NCBI GenBank assembly: GCA_963597355.1
Contig: CAVBPR010000007.1
Span: 1-64,000, forward strand
Length of the DNA: 64,000 bases
Direction of reading: 5' to 3'
DNA from: UMGS1766 sp963597355
GTDB taxonomy: Bacteria; Bacillota; Clostridia; Oscillospirales; Oscillospiraceae
Each line of letters starts with the position of its first letter. The stretch's first letter is position 1. The notes under the pieces are model-generated. The model worked only from the letters and a program-made list of their open reading frames with translations, made no database searches and was not told where the DNA came from. This document shows positions 53,401 through 60,803 of the stretch, one piece after another. Made by a program: the position numbers and the translations under genes.

Positions 53401-53658
53401 CTGTTGAAAGGCGGCGGCATCCTTTGATGACGGGATTAAATGGTTGTTTTCATCCCGGAAAATATCCAGCGTGTAAGGATAGAACTCCTTAATCCGGTAC
53501 AGTGTTTTGTCGCCGGTATCTGCTATACGGGCTGCTTCATACACAATGCTAGAGCCGCCGCGTCCGATTTCACCTTCGATAGAAAAATGAAGTACCTCGC
53601 CTCTGTCATTGCGCAAGTGAAGCGGAGTGTTTGGGCGTAAAGCAATTCTATGATCCAT
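50470..53658 (-). CDS. Protein kinase - STAND NTPase - TPR-like protein
   Basis: A 1062-residue, three-part protein. Residues about 25-315 are a Ser/Thr-kinase fold: G-loop IGRGGSSIVYE (31-41), Lys57, catalytic segment YLDIKPSN (168-175; HRD has become YLD), DFN (190-192) in place of DFG, APIE and DVYSIG. Residues about 335-700 are a STAND/NB-ARC ATPase: YGRE, Walker A GMGGIGKST (362-370), Walker B LVIDNF (441-446) and VILLRRE, with a winged helix. The rest, about 700-1062, is alpha-helical and TPR-like. STAND proteins are sensor switches; here the kinase would be the output. Antiphage or stress signalling is inferred from architecture only. Confidence 0.88.
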   Translation of the reverse strand: MDHRIALRPNTPLHLRNDRGEVLHFSIEGEIGRGGSSIVYEAARIADTGDKTLYRIKEFYPYTLDIFRDENNHLIPSSKDAAAFQQWQEQFRSEFSRTNQLYYSDTNYSSMTNQLDVFRQNGTFYILSAYSSRKTLATYRPETLKECIALVKQTAHVLANLHKQGYLYLDIKPSNVLIVDGYEKQVQLFDFNSLLSLQELKKAGKLHSGDVRLSYSKGFAPIELQTSKIKRLGPHTDVYSIGALLFYLLFGRTPAAPDCETDAEYDFSNIQYADRKCDDRLFHSLGAFLHRALAVYYADRYQSMQEVVAQLQEMESYADPIIPRIYSTPIVRPRIFYGREQEFSALDQFVVNPDANCLLVTGMGGIGKSTLIREYLSRRRETFSTVLYVYYKDSIEATVSNDNNIEINTLRQEEQEQTATRYFDKKVRKIRELVRNTSSVLVIDNFTGDFDDDLKALLSTDLKVILLRREAVCYPNCRELKLSAVSDQNALRHIFEANLGRSISVEEQANFEQILQRIEGHTLILELIAKQIANSHITVSSAASLTDQYGFSAIAPEKVDYEKDSTPTRNTIGNIIDALFAANLLSEEQKSLMKVSSLLGDCGIDIHNLHQILNLRSLDDINELIQDGWLMLTDNSISMHHVIREAVRRWEWTPASIRAAEQFLTYFYTEIQLESTRNNYPKKLRKGTASCENAPSDMKKLTKLLAQAESLLPQCQHEKAIYNTELFANLQLTVLLNMPRYREDFIFSETGRFLAENTASISSDHYASTKKGRQQKALAVMRTYELIFSIHSAHRNKDEMKGVLDRANRAAKHFRSHETYAIYYDMVSAYYDFLLNGFYDTEDPYEKQLLDKMMNATEKTIHYAKRSRSRDDRHLYTKNILAKATVLMRSGRGTEKEIHRLLDTAEKVISENTSPYADVRLQYYLVCAWYFALVQNNAPSAETFIQKAQELSDLIIPTDLQKIEDVLIPCANIFFELGRPHNAMNLLYEGTRLCVKHANMDSYALTRQDLYDHLFEVGIDAQQYEFCQTLIELIEMENNDIVDPENRVDVSDEVRSTITGKT

Positions 53659-53732
53659 AAACTCCCCACCTTTTTTGCTATGCCATGATTATAACGAGTT
53701 ACTTCCTGCGTCTGGTTTTGCCGTCGCAAGGA

Positions 53733-55028
53733 TTAAACTTCGGTATCCTCTTCCTTTACGGCAAAAACCTCGCCCATATAGGTTCGAAAAGCTTCCAGCG
53801 GATGCTCATCGTTCAAAGACCACAAGAAAAGCCAGTCATAGGGATTTCCGGCGTACAACTCCGGATAACCCGCGCTCAACAGACGGGCATTTATCGTGTC
53901 CAGGCACCGTTCTGAATCCGAGGATCTTGCAGAATAAAAAGCATCGTTTTTATGGATGATGAGTTTTGCCCAATAGGAGTAGAACACAAGGAAAATCAGC
54001 ATCTTTCGAACAATCTCATCATCACCGACCAAATCGCCCCGGACAAGTTTATCAATGCTCTGGCGACTGGGAAAACAGTAGTCGGCTTTCATGGGCATCA
54101 GTCGGTTCTCGGACAAAACAGAGGTCAGGGAGCGGTCGTATTTTACAGCGTATTCCGTCTCCTGATAATTTGCCAGACCGAGTATTTGAGAAAAGATAAT
54201 CCAGGTGGAGGCATCTGAATCGGCAATGACATAATCGTAAGGCTTCACCTTTTGATCCTGATGGTGAATTTCGGCAGAAATGACTTCAGCAGAGCGAGTG
54301 TCTGCTGCGCCTTTTTTACGCCTGTCCTCAAACTGATTGTGGGTTCTGGCGATGATGGAGCCTTCCTGCGTGGCCAATCCGCCCGGTTTGGAGATCTCCG
54401 CCCAAAGGTCCTGAATATATTTGATGGCGGTGGCGTTGTTGTACCGGAAGTCATCGATCTGCTCTTTTATGTATTGAATCAGGGTTTCTTTATCGTCAAT
54501 GCTGTTCAGGCCGTCCAGGATTGTTCCGGTATAGAGAATGTCGCAATCGGGAAGTGTTTTCGCTTTTTTGGGGATGGGAATTTGGTCAATCATCTCCTGC
54601 GCCTGGGTATAGGAGAGGGCATTTCTCAAGCAGAAATAATAAACGGCCTCCGTTATGGTGTGGCAATCAAAACCCCGCTCCAACAGAACGCACCGGAAGA
54701 AGTCGTTTGTCTGGTCGACATCCAGATGGAAGGCAAAGCAGATTTGAAATGCCGTTTTCCGGGAAATTTTCTTGTTTGGAGAAAACCACTCTTTGAAGTC
54801 GCGAGGCGGTTTTATGTCGGCGGCCTTGAACTTTTTACGTAGGAATTGCGCTTTTGCAGTCACATCAGAGGAATCCTCCGTGTATCCGTGCGCGGCAATA
54901 AAGGCGGTCAGAGCCATGTCAAAGCCGTGAAACAGTGCAGAGATTTCAAGCAGACTTTCTTCGTAGTCTTCGTCGTCAGAGGACAGCGTTTCAGCCTTGA
55001 GATTGAGAATGTCAGTGTATTGACTCAT
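53733..55028 (-). CDS. Unknown protein with HTH-like N-terminal region, partner of kinase-STAND gene
   Basis: A 431-residue cytosolic protein. Residues about 78-150 (FKEWFSPNKKISRKTAFQ, then LDVDQTNDFFRCVLLERGF and TEAVYYFCLRNALSYTQAQEM) look like a diverged XRE-type helix bundle; the remainder has no known motif. It is 74 bases upstream of the kinase-STAND gene on the same strand with no terminator between, so co-transcription is likely. ATG 55028 follows AAGGAAC; an upstream GTG at 55073 is weaker. It could be the regulator, sensor or target of the kinase; the sequence does not decide. Confidence 0.75.
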   Translation of the reverse strand: MSQYTDILNLKAETLSSDDEDYEESLLEISALFHGFDMALTAFIAAHGYTEDSSDVTAKAQFLRKKFKAADIKPPRDFKEWFSPNKKISRKTAFQICFAFHLDVDQTNDFFRCVLLERGFDCHTITEAVYYFCLRNALSYTQAQEMIDQIPIPKKAKTLPDCDILYTGTILDGLNSIDDKETLIQYIKEQIDDFRYNNATAIKYIQDLWAEISKPGGLATQEGSIIARTHNQFEDRRKKGAADTRSAEVISAEIHHQDQKVKPYDYVIADSDASTWIIFSQILGLANYQETEYAVKYDRSLTSVLSENRLMPMKADYCFPSRQSIDKLVRGDLVGDDEIVRKMLIFLVFYSYWAKLIIHKNDAFYSARSSDSERCLDTINARLLSAGYPELYAGNPYDWLFLWSLNDEHPLEAFRTYMGEVFAVKEEDTEV

Positions 55029-55105
55029 ATTGGCAAAGTTCCTTTCCTGATCTGATAGTGCGAATTCCCTCACGTTATCTCAAATAACCTGTAAAGCGCA
55101 AAGTT

Positions 55106-55154
55106 TGAAAAAAGGACACCAATCTCGCTACGCAGTGCAATAAGATTGGTGTCC
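55106..55154 (-). terminator. Terminator of tRNA-Leu
   Basis: GGACACCAATCT/AGATTGGTGTCC stem (55114-55154), followed on the minus strand by six Ts. Confidence 0.85.
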
Positions 55155-55159
55155 GATTA

Positions 55160-55244
55160 TGGTACGGGTAGTGGGAGTCGAACCCACACGAATCTCTCCA
55201 CAGGAACCTAAATCCTGCACGTCTGCCAATTCCGTCATACCCGC
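55160..55244 (-). tRNA. tRNA-Leu, anticodon TAG
   Basis: The reverse complement has acceptor GCGGGTA/TACCCGT, an anticodon stem CAGGA/TCCTG with loop TTTAGGT (anticodon TAG), a long variable arm as in Leu tRNAs, a TTCGACT T-loop, discriminator A and encoded CCA (55160-55162). It reads CUA and possibly CUG. Confidence 0.95.
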
Positions 55245-55254
55245 ATGATGCCCC

Positions 55255-55306
55255 ATTTTACCATTTATTTGTGAGAATTGCAAGATAAAGAAATTCCTCG
55301 TATAAT
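55255..55306. promoter_or_regulatory. Divergent promoters of tRNA-Leu and mutY sharing one -35 box
   Basis: The palindromic hexamer TTGCAA (55278-55283) is 17 bases from TATAAT (55301-55306) on the plus strand and 17 bases from TAAAAT (55260-55255) on the minus strand. Both promoters are good, but they use the same -35 bases. Confidence 0.8.
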
Positions 55307-55327
55307 AGCAGACGAGGTGAGTCCGGT

Positions 55328-56389
55328 TTGAGGTATGAAGCAATATTGGAGCAGGCGGTAATTCCTTTGATGCAATGGTATCAGGAGTCCGCGCGGCAGC
55401 TGCCATGGAGAGAAAATCCCAGCCCGTATCGGGTTTGGATTTCAGAAATTATGCTGCAGCAAACGCGGGTTGCGGCGGTCATTGGTTATTTTGAACGCTT
55501 CATGACGGCATTGCCCACCGTTTCTGATTTGGCAGAAGTTTCGGAGGATGTTCTGCTGAAGCTATGGCAGGGATTGGGCTATTATAATCGCGCACGCAAC
55601 CTGAAGAAGGCGGCACAAATTCTCGTGTCGGAGTATGATGGCGTAATGCCCAAAAGCTACGATCAAATTCAAAGCCTTCCCGGAATAGGAGCCTATACAG
55701 CCGGGGCAATTGCATCAATTGCTTACCAGCTTCCGGTTCCCGCAGTGGACGGAAATGTGCTCCGGGTGATCAGCCGGATTTTGGGCGATGAGCGAGATAT
55801 TGGACGGGAGGATACCAAACGGGAGGTCAGGAAGCTGCTGCAGGACATCATTCCCTGTGATGCGCCCGGAACTTTTAATCAGGCGCTGATGGAGCTTGGG
55901 GCAATGGTATGTCTGCCCAATGGAGCACCGGCCTGTGAGAAATGTCCGGTGCAGAGTCTATGTACCGCATATCGGGACAATCGGACCGCAGAACTGCCGG
56001 TGAAGGGGAAAAAGAGTGCACGCCGCATAGAAGAAAGAACGGTCTGGCTGGTTTTTTGCCATGGACGGGTGGCATTGCGCCGACGCGCGGCCAAAGGATT
56101 ACTGGCCGGTTTGTGGGAGTATCCGAATGAATTGGAGGAGGCAGGAAACCCGTTAAAACAGTGGGGGATTACTGCAAAGTGTCAGGAATTCGCAGGGGTC
56201 GGGAAGCATATCTTCAGCCATATCGAGTGGCATATGAAGGGATTTGTGGTTGAAACCGACCAGATGGAACTGCCGACGGGGTGGCAATGGGCAACCCGGG
56301 AAGAGCTGGAGCGGGATTACGCAATACCAAATGCGTTTCAAAGCTTCACAGGCGTTGTGGAAAAACAGATGAGGGAGGCGGCAAAATGA
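55328..56389 (+). CDS. mutY: Adenine DNA glycosylase MutY
   Basis: A 353-residue base-excision repair enzyme that removes adenine opposite 8-oxoguanine. It has a helix-hairpin-helix LPGIGAYTAGAI, catalytic Glu40 (ISEIMLQQT) and Asp141 (VDGNVLRV), a [4Fe-4S] loop C195-x7-C203-x2-C206-x5-C212, and a C-terminal NUDIX-like domain that recognises 8-oxoG. The start is TTG 55328 with GAGGTGA. The stop overlaps the start of the radical SAM gene (ATGA). Confidence 0.95.
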   Translation: MRYEAILEQAVIPLMQWYQESARQLPWRENPSPYRVWISEIMLQQTRVAAVIGYFERFMTALPTVSDLAEVSEDVLLKLWQGLGYYNRARNLKKAAQILVSEYDGVMPKSYDQIQSLPGIGAYTAGAIASIAYQLPVPAVDGNVLRVISRILGDERDIGREDTKREVRKLLQDIIPCDAPGTFNQALMELGAMVCLPNGAPACEKCPVQSLCTAYRDNRTAELPVKGKKSARRIEERTVWLVFCHGRVALRRRAAKGLLAGLWEYPNELEEAGNPLKQWGITAKCQEFAGVGKHIFSHIEWHMKGFVVETDQMELPTGWQWATREELERDYAIPNAFQSFTGVVEKQMREAAK

Positions 56390-57264
56390 ACTGCACACAA
56401 TGTCCCCGCAACTGCGGGGCAGAGCGAAATTCTGAGGGCGGTGTCGGCGTGTGCGGAGTGCCTGCCGTTCCGGTTCTGGCGCGTGCTGCCCTGCACCAGT
56501 GGGAAGAACCCCCTATTTCCGGCACAAGGGGATCTGGTACCATCTTTTTTTCCGGATGCAGTTTAAAGTGCATCTTTTGTCAAAACGAGCCCATCAGCAG
56601 AGATTGCTTTGGAAAGCCGGTCACCATCAAGCGATTGCGCGAAATCTGCCAGGAATTAATTTGTCAGGGTGCACACAATATCAATCTCGTAAATCCAACT
56701 CACTATGCCCACGTGGTTTCCGAACTGCTGCAGGAACCGCTGGAGGTTCCTGTGGTTTGGAATACCGGCGGATATGATAAGGTGGAGACGCTGCAGCAGC
56801 TGGAAGGCAAGATCGATATTTATTTGCCGGATCTGAAATACATCGACTCTGCGCCTGCGGCCCGTTATTCGAAAGCGCCGGATTATCCGGAGGTGGCAAA
56901 GGCGGCCATAAAAGAGATGGTGCGTCAGACCGGCCCCTGTGAGTTCGATGAGGAAGGACTTTTGCGCCGGGGTGTTATCATTCGGCATCTGATTTTGCCG
57001 GGGCAGTTAAACGGGGCAAAACAGGTAATGGACTGGGTCAAAGAGACCTTTGCACCGGGCGAGGTTCTCTTTTCCCTGATGAGCCAATACATTCCCTGTG
57101 GCCATGCAGGGGAATGCCCGGAAATTGATCGGCCTCTGAGAAAAGCAGAGGGAAGAAAAGCGGCAGAATATATGGATTTATTGGGATTGAAGGGGTTCAC
57201 GCAGGAGCAGTCTTCCGCATCAGAACAGTTTGTCCCCAGTTTTGATTTAACAGGTGTTGAATAA
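56386..57264 (+). CDS. Radical SAM protein, PflA-like
   Basis: A 292-residue radical SAM enzyme. The cluster motif is C58-x3-C62-x2-C65 (CSLKCIFCQN). An N-terminal Cys-rich part (NCTQCPRNCG...CGVP) may bind a further metal centre. It matches the group annotated as putative pyruvate-formate-lyase-activating enzymes (COG1313), whose true substrate is unknown; no glycyl-radical enzyme is adjacent. ATG 56386 overlaps the mutY stop and has GGGAGG, so the two are co-translated. Confidence 0.9.
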   Translation: MNCTQCPRNCGAERNSEGGVGVCGVPAVPVLARAALHQWEEPPISGTRGSGTIFFSGCSLKCIFCQNEPISRDCFGKPVTIKRLREICQELICQGAHNINLVNPTHYAHVVSELLQEPLEVPVVWNTGGYDKVETLQQLEGKIDIYLPDLKYIDSAPAARYSKAPDYPEVAKAAIKEMVRQTGPCEFDEEGLLRRGVIIRHLILPGQLNGAKQVMDWVKETFAPGEVLFSLMSQYIPCGHAGECPEIDRPLRKAEGRKAAEYMDLLGLKGFTQEQSSASEQFVPSFDLTGVE

Positions 57265-57315
57265 AAAATACTCCCACGCGACCAATGCCGGATGCCCGGT
57301 GTTGGCGGCGTGGGA
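57263..57315 (-). terminator. Terminator between convergent genes
   Basis: TCCCACGC...GCGTGGGA stem with an internal GCCGG/CCGGT hairpin; on the minus strand six Ts follow. The plus strand lacks a clear T-run. Confidence 0.55.
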
Positions 57316-57336
57316 TTGCCTGCGATGCTTCTGCGC

Positions 57337-57909
57337 TTAAAGATTGATATCCAGTTTTTCCGCCAGACAATAAGGGCAGGCAATGCCTCCGTAATCTCCC
57401 AGTGACACAACTGTGTCTGCCGGAGAAGACGGGGATTCTTCCTTGCAGCGGTGCTGTCCTCTGGATTTCAGACGGAAGGTCCATATGATATACCGATCCG
57501 TTAAGGGGATCATGTGACAGCCATCCAATTCCACGCTTGCCAGAAGACCGTTTTCCTTCTGGGAGCGGTTTATGTGAGGGATGACCAGCCCGTATTCGTC
57601 CTCCAACAATTCCTTCATGGTAACAAGCTGCGCCCAATACATGTAGGTATATTCCAGCATCACTGTGCGGTCGCCCCGGTGGAGGGAGTGACAGTGCAGA
57701 ATTTGCGGATCTGCAGGATCGGTGCCGATGCTGAAAATATCAACGATATCCAGGCCGGCGCGCCGGCGGGCGGCTACATCAGCGATGGGCTTTTGCCGCA
57801 GAACCAGCATCATGGAACCGTAAAGGGAGCGGTCCATAAATGGACTGAGCAACTTATAGGAACGAAGATGAAAGTCGGAGGAAGCTTTGTCCACTTTCAG
57901 TGCGCACAT
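57337..57909 (-). CDS. Conserved hypothetical protein with C-terminal CPYC
   Basis: A 190-residue cytosolic protein not recognised as any named family. It is mixed alpha/beta, with RRRAGLDIVDIFSIGTDPADPQILHCHSLHRGDRT in the first half and two Cys pairs (HRC, CPYC) in the C-terminal third, which could bind a metal. ATG 57909 follows AAGGTG and a promoter. No operon partner on this strand. Confidence 0.7.
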   Translation of the reverse strand: MCALKVDKASSDFHLRSYKLLSPFMDRSLYGSMMLVLRQKPIADVAARRRAGLDIVDIFSIGTDPADPQILHCHSLHRGDRTVMLEYTYMYWAQLVTMKELLEDEYGLVIPHINRSQKENGLLASVELDGCHMIPLTDRYIIWTFRLKSRGQHRCKEESPSSPADTVVSLGDYGGIACPYCLAEKLDINL

Positions 57910-57935
57910 AAAAAAACACCTTCTTTTTCCCTATC

Positions 57936-57964
57936 ATCATATCATGCGACAGGGCAATGCGCAA
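57936..57964 (-). promoter_or_regulatory. Promoter of the hypothetical gene
   Basis: TTGCGC (57964-57959), 17 bases, TATGAT (57941-57936) on the minus strand. Confidence 0.55.
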
Positions 57965-57981
57965 ATAATATAGAATACAGA

Positions 57982-57995
57982 TTATCTTAAGATAA
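57982..57995. promoter_or_regulatory. 14-base palindrome between divergent promoters
   Basis: TTATCTTAAGATAA is a perfect inverted repeat without a loop. It lies 7 bases upstream of one -35 box and 17 upstream of the other, a good place for an operator. The binding protein is unknown. Confidence 0.5.
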
Positions 57996-58002
57996 ATTTT
58001 CT

Positions 58003-58030
58003 TTGATTTTCCTGTGCCGTTGGCTATAAT
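58003..58030 (+). promoter_or_regulatory. Promoter of the PAP2-like gene
   Basis: TTGATT (58003-58008), 16 bases, TATAAT (58025-58030), with a TGGC extension before the -10. Confidence 0.6.
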
Positions 58031-58070
58031 GAACTTATCCCAGAGTTATAAAATCAGGAAGGATTTCCCT

Positions 58071-58502
58071 ATGTTCTTTAATGTTGAATTGATTGCGGCC
58101 GCGGCTGCATGGTTGGCAGCCCAGCTGGTTAAGTGCATTATCAATCTGGCGGTGAATCGTTCCCTGCCCTTGAATGTCATCTTTGGCAGCGGAGGAATGC
58201 CGTCCTCCCATTCCGCAACCGTTTGCTCACTGACCACTGTGGTGGGATTTGACTGCGGCGTTTCCAGCCCTCTTTTTGGCGTGTGTTGTATTATAGCGTT
58301 TATTGTGATGTACGATGCCATGGGTGTGCGCCGGGAGACCGGCGATCAGGGCAAGGTTATTAACGACATGATTCGTACCTTTGCGGATATGGGCAAGCCA
58401 ATTCCGGCAGACAGAAAGTTCAAGGAGCTGGTGGGGCACACACCGCTGCAGGTGGTTTGCGGTGCTGCGTTGGGTATCGCTGTGGGCTGCGTTATAGCAT
58501 AA
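58071..58502 (+). CDS. Divergent PAP2 family membrane protein (YuiD-like)
   Basis: A 143-residue membrane protein with four predicted helices. GSGGMPSSHSATVCSL is the core phosphatase motif and YDAMGVRRETGDQG holds the later conserved residues. The family is related to acid phosphatase/vanadium peroxidases and probably handles lipid phosphates. ATG 58071 follows AGGAAGG; an in-frame ATG at 58014 lies upstream of the -10 box and cannot be used. Confidence 0.92.
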   Translation: MFFNVELIAAAAAWLAAQLVKCIINLAVNRSLPLNVIFGSGGMPSSHSATVCSLTTVVGFDCGVSSPLFGVCCIIAFIVMYDAMGVRRETGDQGKVINDMIRTFADMGKPIPADRKFKELVGHTPLQVVCGAALGIAVGCVIA

Positions 58503-58540
58503 TAAATTCTGCCGATCCGTTTGATCTGCGGAGAAATGGA

Positions 58541-58580
58541 AACCTCCAGGTCTGTCTGATATAGACCTGGAGGTTTGTTA
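58541..58580. terminator. Terminator between convergent genes
   Basis: AACCTCCAGGTCT/AGACCTGGAGGTT stem; TTTG follows on the plus strand. Its right end touches the trmO stop codon. Confidence 0.65.
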
Positions 58581-59267
58581 TGCGTCTTCAACATCTGTTA
58601 CCGTCAATATACTATCGGCAACCTTAAAGTGAATTTCCTGCCCGCCGAAAGGAAGACCATAGATCCGTTCCGGGTCGTTTTGGTAGGGGGGACGGGGGTC
58701 ATTGCGCAGCACGCCTATCAAGGCAGCCTGGCGGGAAGGGGACACTTTCTCCAGCAAAGATTCAGGAAAATCCACCGTCAACTCCCGCTCCCAGCCGGAA
58801 CTGGTGAATCCCTCTTTTGCGTTGGGATGACTGTCAGCGTAGGGAATGTAGGGCTTAATGTCTAAAATTGGCGTGCCGTCCATCAGGTCAATTCCGGAAA
58901 CAAGGATTACGGGCCCGTCGGGAGATTTTAAGTCGACCTGTTCCAGCTTAACGCTGCTGAGACCAATGGCATTGGGACGAAAGGGAGAACGGGTTGCAAA
59001 AACACCCATTCGGGTATTTCCCCCCAGTCTTGGCGGCCGCACGGTGGGCGACCACCGCTCCCGGACAGCCTGAGAAAATTGCCAGATCAGCCACAAATGC
59101 GAAAATCCATCTAAACCGCGCAGTGCGTCCGGATTGCGATATTCCGGTTCGAACACAATCCTGCCCGTCAAATCCTCCACCACGCCGCTCTGCCGTGGAA
59201 TGCCGAATTTTGTCGGTAGATCCGTATGAATGTGACCGATGATGTTCATTTCCAATGTTTCTGCCAT
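58578..59267 (-). CDS. trmO: tRNA (N6-threonylcarbamoyladenosine(37)-N6)-methyltransferase TrmO
   Basis: A 229-residue single-domain SAM enzyme of the TsaA/VirR family with GLDGFSHLWLIWQFS, RMGVFATRSPFRPNAIGLSSVKL and the later GIDLMDGTPILDIKPYIPY. It methylates N6 of t6A37 in certain tRNA-Thr. A C-terminal extension (about 160-229) as in E. coli TrmO is present. MtaB, acting on the same t6A, is encoded at 13729. The RBS is AAGGGG before ATG 59267. Confidence 0.94.
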   Translation of the reverse strand: MAETLEMNIIGHIHTDLPTKFGIPRQSGVVEDLTGRIVFEPEYRNPDALRGLDGFSHLWLIWQFSQAVRERWSPTVRPPRLGGNTRMGVFATRSPFRPNAIGLSSVKLEQVDLKSPDGPVILVSGIDLMDGTPILDIKPYIPYADSHPNAKEGFTSSGWERELTVDFPESLLEKVSPSRQAALIGVLRNDPRPPYQNDPERIYGLPFGGQEIHFKVADSILTVTDVEDA

Positions 59268-59387
59268 AGAGATACCCCTTTCCCATGTCCTCTTATTATA
59301 ATCATTCCCCCAAAGGGGTGCAAGCGGCGAAAAAATAGAATAAAAATTGACGACCGGGTCTTTTGTTAATTATATTGTCAAAAGTGA

Positions 59388-59700
59388 TTGACATACCCTA
59401 AGGGAAGTGTTATCTTATAGTCACAGAAAGGAATGAGTCCAATGAACAAAGAACTCAACCTGATGCAGTAAAAAAACCAAGTCACAGAAACCCAATCGGA
59501 AGATCCATCCCAAGCTGTGAGTACAGCATAAACGCGTTGAGGGCGCTATCTGGGAAATGAAGTAGAAGCCGAAATTTGGTGAGTGGCGACAGGTGATGAG
59601 GCTGCAAATCAACAGAAAGAGAGGTAAACAATTGATGTTAGATACCAAGAGTTCACAGAAGTGACCCCCATCTGCGGTGGACAGATGGGGGTTTGTGTTA
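59388..59700 (+). other. Possible non-coding or short-peptide transcript
   Basis: In a 480-base gap without a gene, TTGACA (59388-59393), 17 bases and TATCTT (59411-59416) form a promoter around the palindrome CCCTAAGGG, and CCCCCATCTG/CAGATGGGGG with a short T-run (59665-59700) forms a terminator. Between them only short frames occur: one of 9 codons from ATG 59450 and one of 9 codons from ATG 59637 preceded by AGAGAGG. GTCACAGAAA occurs twice. A structured RNA, a peptide locus, or a decayed gene are all possible. Confidence 0.4.
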
Positions 59701-59749
59701 TATTTATTTAAATTTCAAACTGACGTTCGCTGCCGTAGGGCAGCTTTTT

Positions 59750-60208
59750 TTATCGGTATAACAGAGTTTCCCTCAATGCGCATAGTTTGTCTGCAACGCA
59801 AAGGATCAGCGCTTCCCGGCTTTTGGGCACACGGGTCAGGTTCAAGGGCCACATGTGGGAATAGATCATGTCCTGCTCTTTTTGATTCAGCGCAAAATTT
59901 TGTCGGGCATTCTCCAGTGCTTTCTCTGCGTGATGAAAGCCGTGCAACTTGTGGGCCGCATTCTTTTCGTGCCAATCGTAGAGATATAAGTCGTGGAGAA
60001 AAGCGCCGCGGACTAAGGTGGCCTCGTTTGCGCCTAAATGAAGGCGTCGGTTGAGAAGAAAGCACAGGGCGGTGACGTCGCGGCAGTGGCGATAGGTGCT
60101 CACCTTGCCATGCTGCTTAAACCGGCGCATGCGCTGAGCAACCGGTGTATTTGAAGTGCCGTGCAGCAGGCTGCGCAGGGTTTGACGCTCCTGTTTTGTC
60201 AGTCTCAT
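59750..60208 (-). CDS. HD-domain phosphohydrolase
   Basis: A 152-residue HD hydrolase with metal ligands in YRHCRDVTAL, AFLHDLYLYDW, HHAEKAL and VADKLCAL. The substrate is not predictable; the size and motifs resemble small HD proteins acting on nucleotides. AAGGAG lies before ATG 60208. It follows the CBS gene by 12 bases, so both are one operon. Confidence 0.88.
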   Translation of the reverse strand: MRLTKQERQTLRSLLHGTSNTPVAQRMRRFKQHGKVSTYRHCRDVTALCFLLNRRLHLGANEATLVRGAFLHDLYLYDWHEKNAAHKLHGFHHAEKALENARQNFALNQKEQDMIYSHMWPLNLTRVPKSREALILCVADKLCALRETLLYR

Positions 60209-60220
60209 CTGTGCATCTCC

Positions 60221-60625
60221 TTAAGACTTTTCTTCCTCTGCCAGTTCCAATATCACCGAGCGGCGGGTAACAATGCCGCACAAACAGCCCCGATCATCCA
60301 CAATGGGAACAAAATTCTGCTGCAATACGGCAGAAATGACATCTTCCCGTTGGGCGCTAATGCTCAGTGGGGGGCAAAAATCTTTTCGGTAAATCATACC
60401 GACGCGGTATTTTTCGTGCTCTCGCAGTTCGGTGGATCCAACGGACATGACATGGCGCAGGAAGTCGCCCTCCGTTACGCAGCCGAGGTATTGACCGTCC
60501 TGGTTGAGAACAGGAATGGCGGTATAGCCATAGCGGTTCATAATCTCCAGTCCCTGGCGAACGGTGCTGGTTTCCTGCAGACAGGCGGTGTTATATTTCG
60601 GCGTCATGATTTTGGCAATGTTCAT
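60221..60625 (-). CDS. CBS-domain pair protein
   Basis: A 134-residue protein made of two CBS motifs (about 1-60 and 75-130: NRYGYTAIPVLNQDGQYLGCVTEGDFLR and QQNFVPIVDDRGCLCGIVTRRSVI), which together form one Bateman module that binds adenine nucleotides. No effector domain is attached; it may regulate a partner such as the HD hydrolase encoded next. The RBS is GGAAGG. Confidence 0.93.
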   Translation of the reverse strand: MNIAKIMTPKYNTACLQETSTVRQGLEIMNRYGYTAIPVLNQDGQYLGCVTEGDFLRHVMSVGSTELREHEKYRVGMIYRKDFCPPLSISAQREDVISAVLQQNFVPIVDDRGCLCGIVTRRSVILELAEEEKS

Positions 60626-60738
60626 AGTAAAAAGATCCTTCCTAAAATCAGAACGATGGGTTTCTAAGTCCTATCATAGCATAACGGTCAGATGAGTTCC
60701 ATAAAGAAAAAGTGAATATTTAAAGAACCAAAGATGAC

Positions 60739-60767
60739 TTGCACTTTTTTCGGCCATTGCATATACT
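60739..60767 (+). promoter_or_regulatory. Promoter of the carbonic-anhydrase-like gene
   Basis: TTGCAC (60739-60744), 17 bases, TATACT (60762-60767). Confidence 0.65.
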
Positions 60768-60803
60768 ATTGTGGAATTTATTCTGAAAAAGGAGTCAATT
60801 GGA

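Noticed and set aside
59421..59648. A 75-codon minus-strand frame in the gap after trmO
   Set aside because: No ribosome site, and a cysteine- and phenylalanine-rich composition unlike real proteins here.
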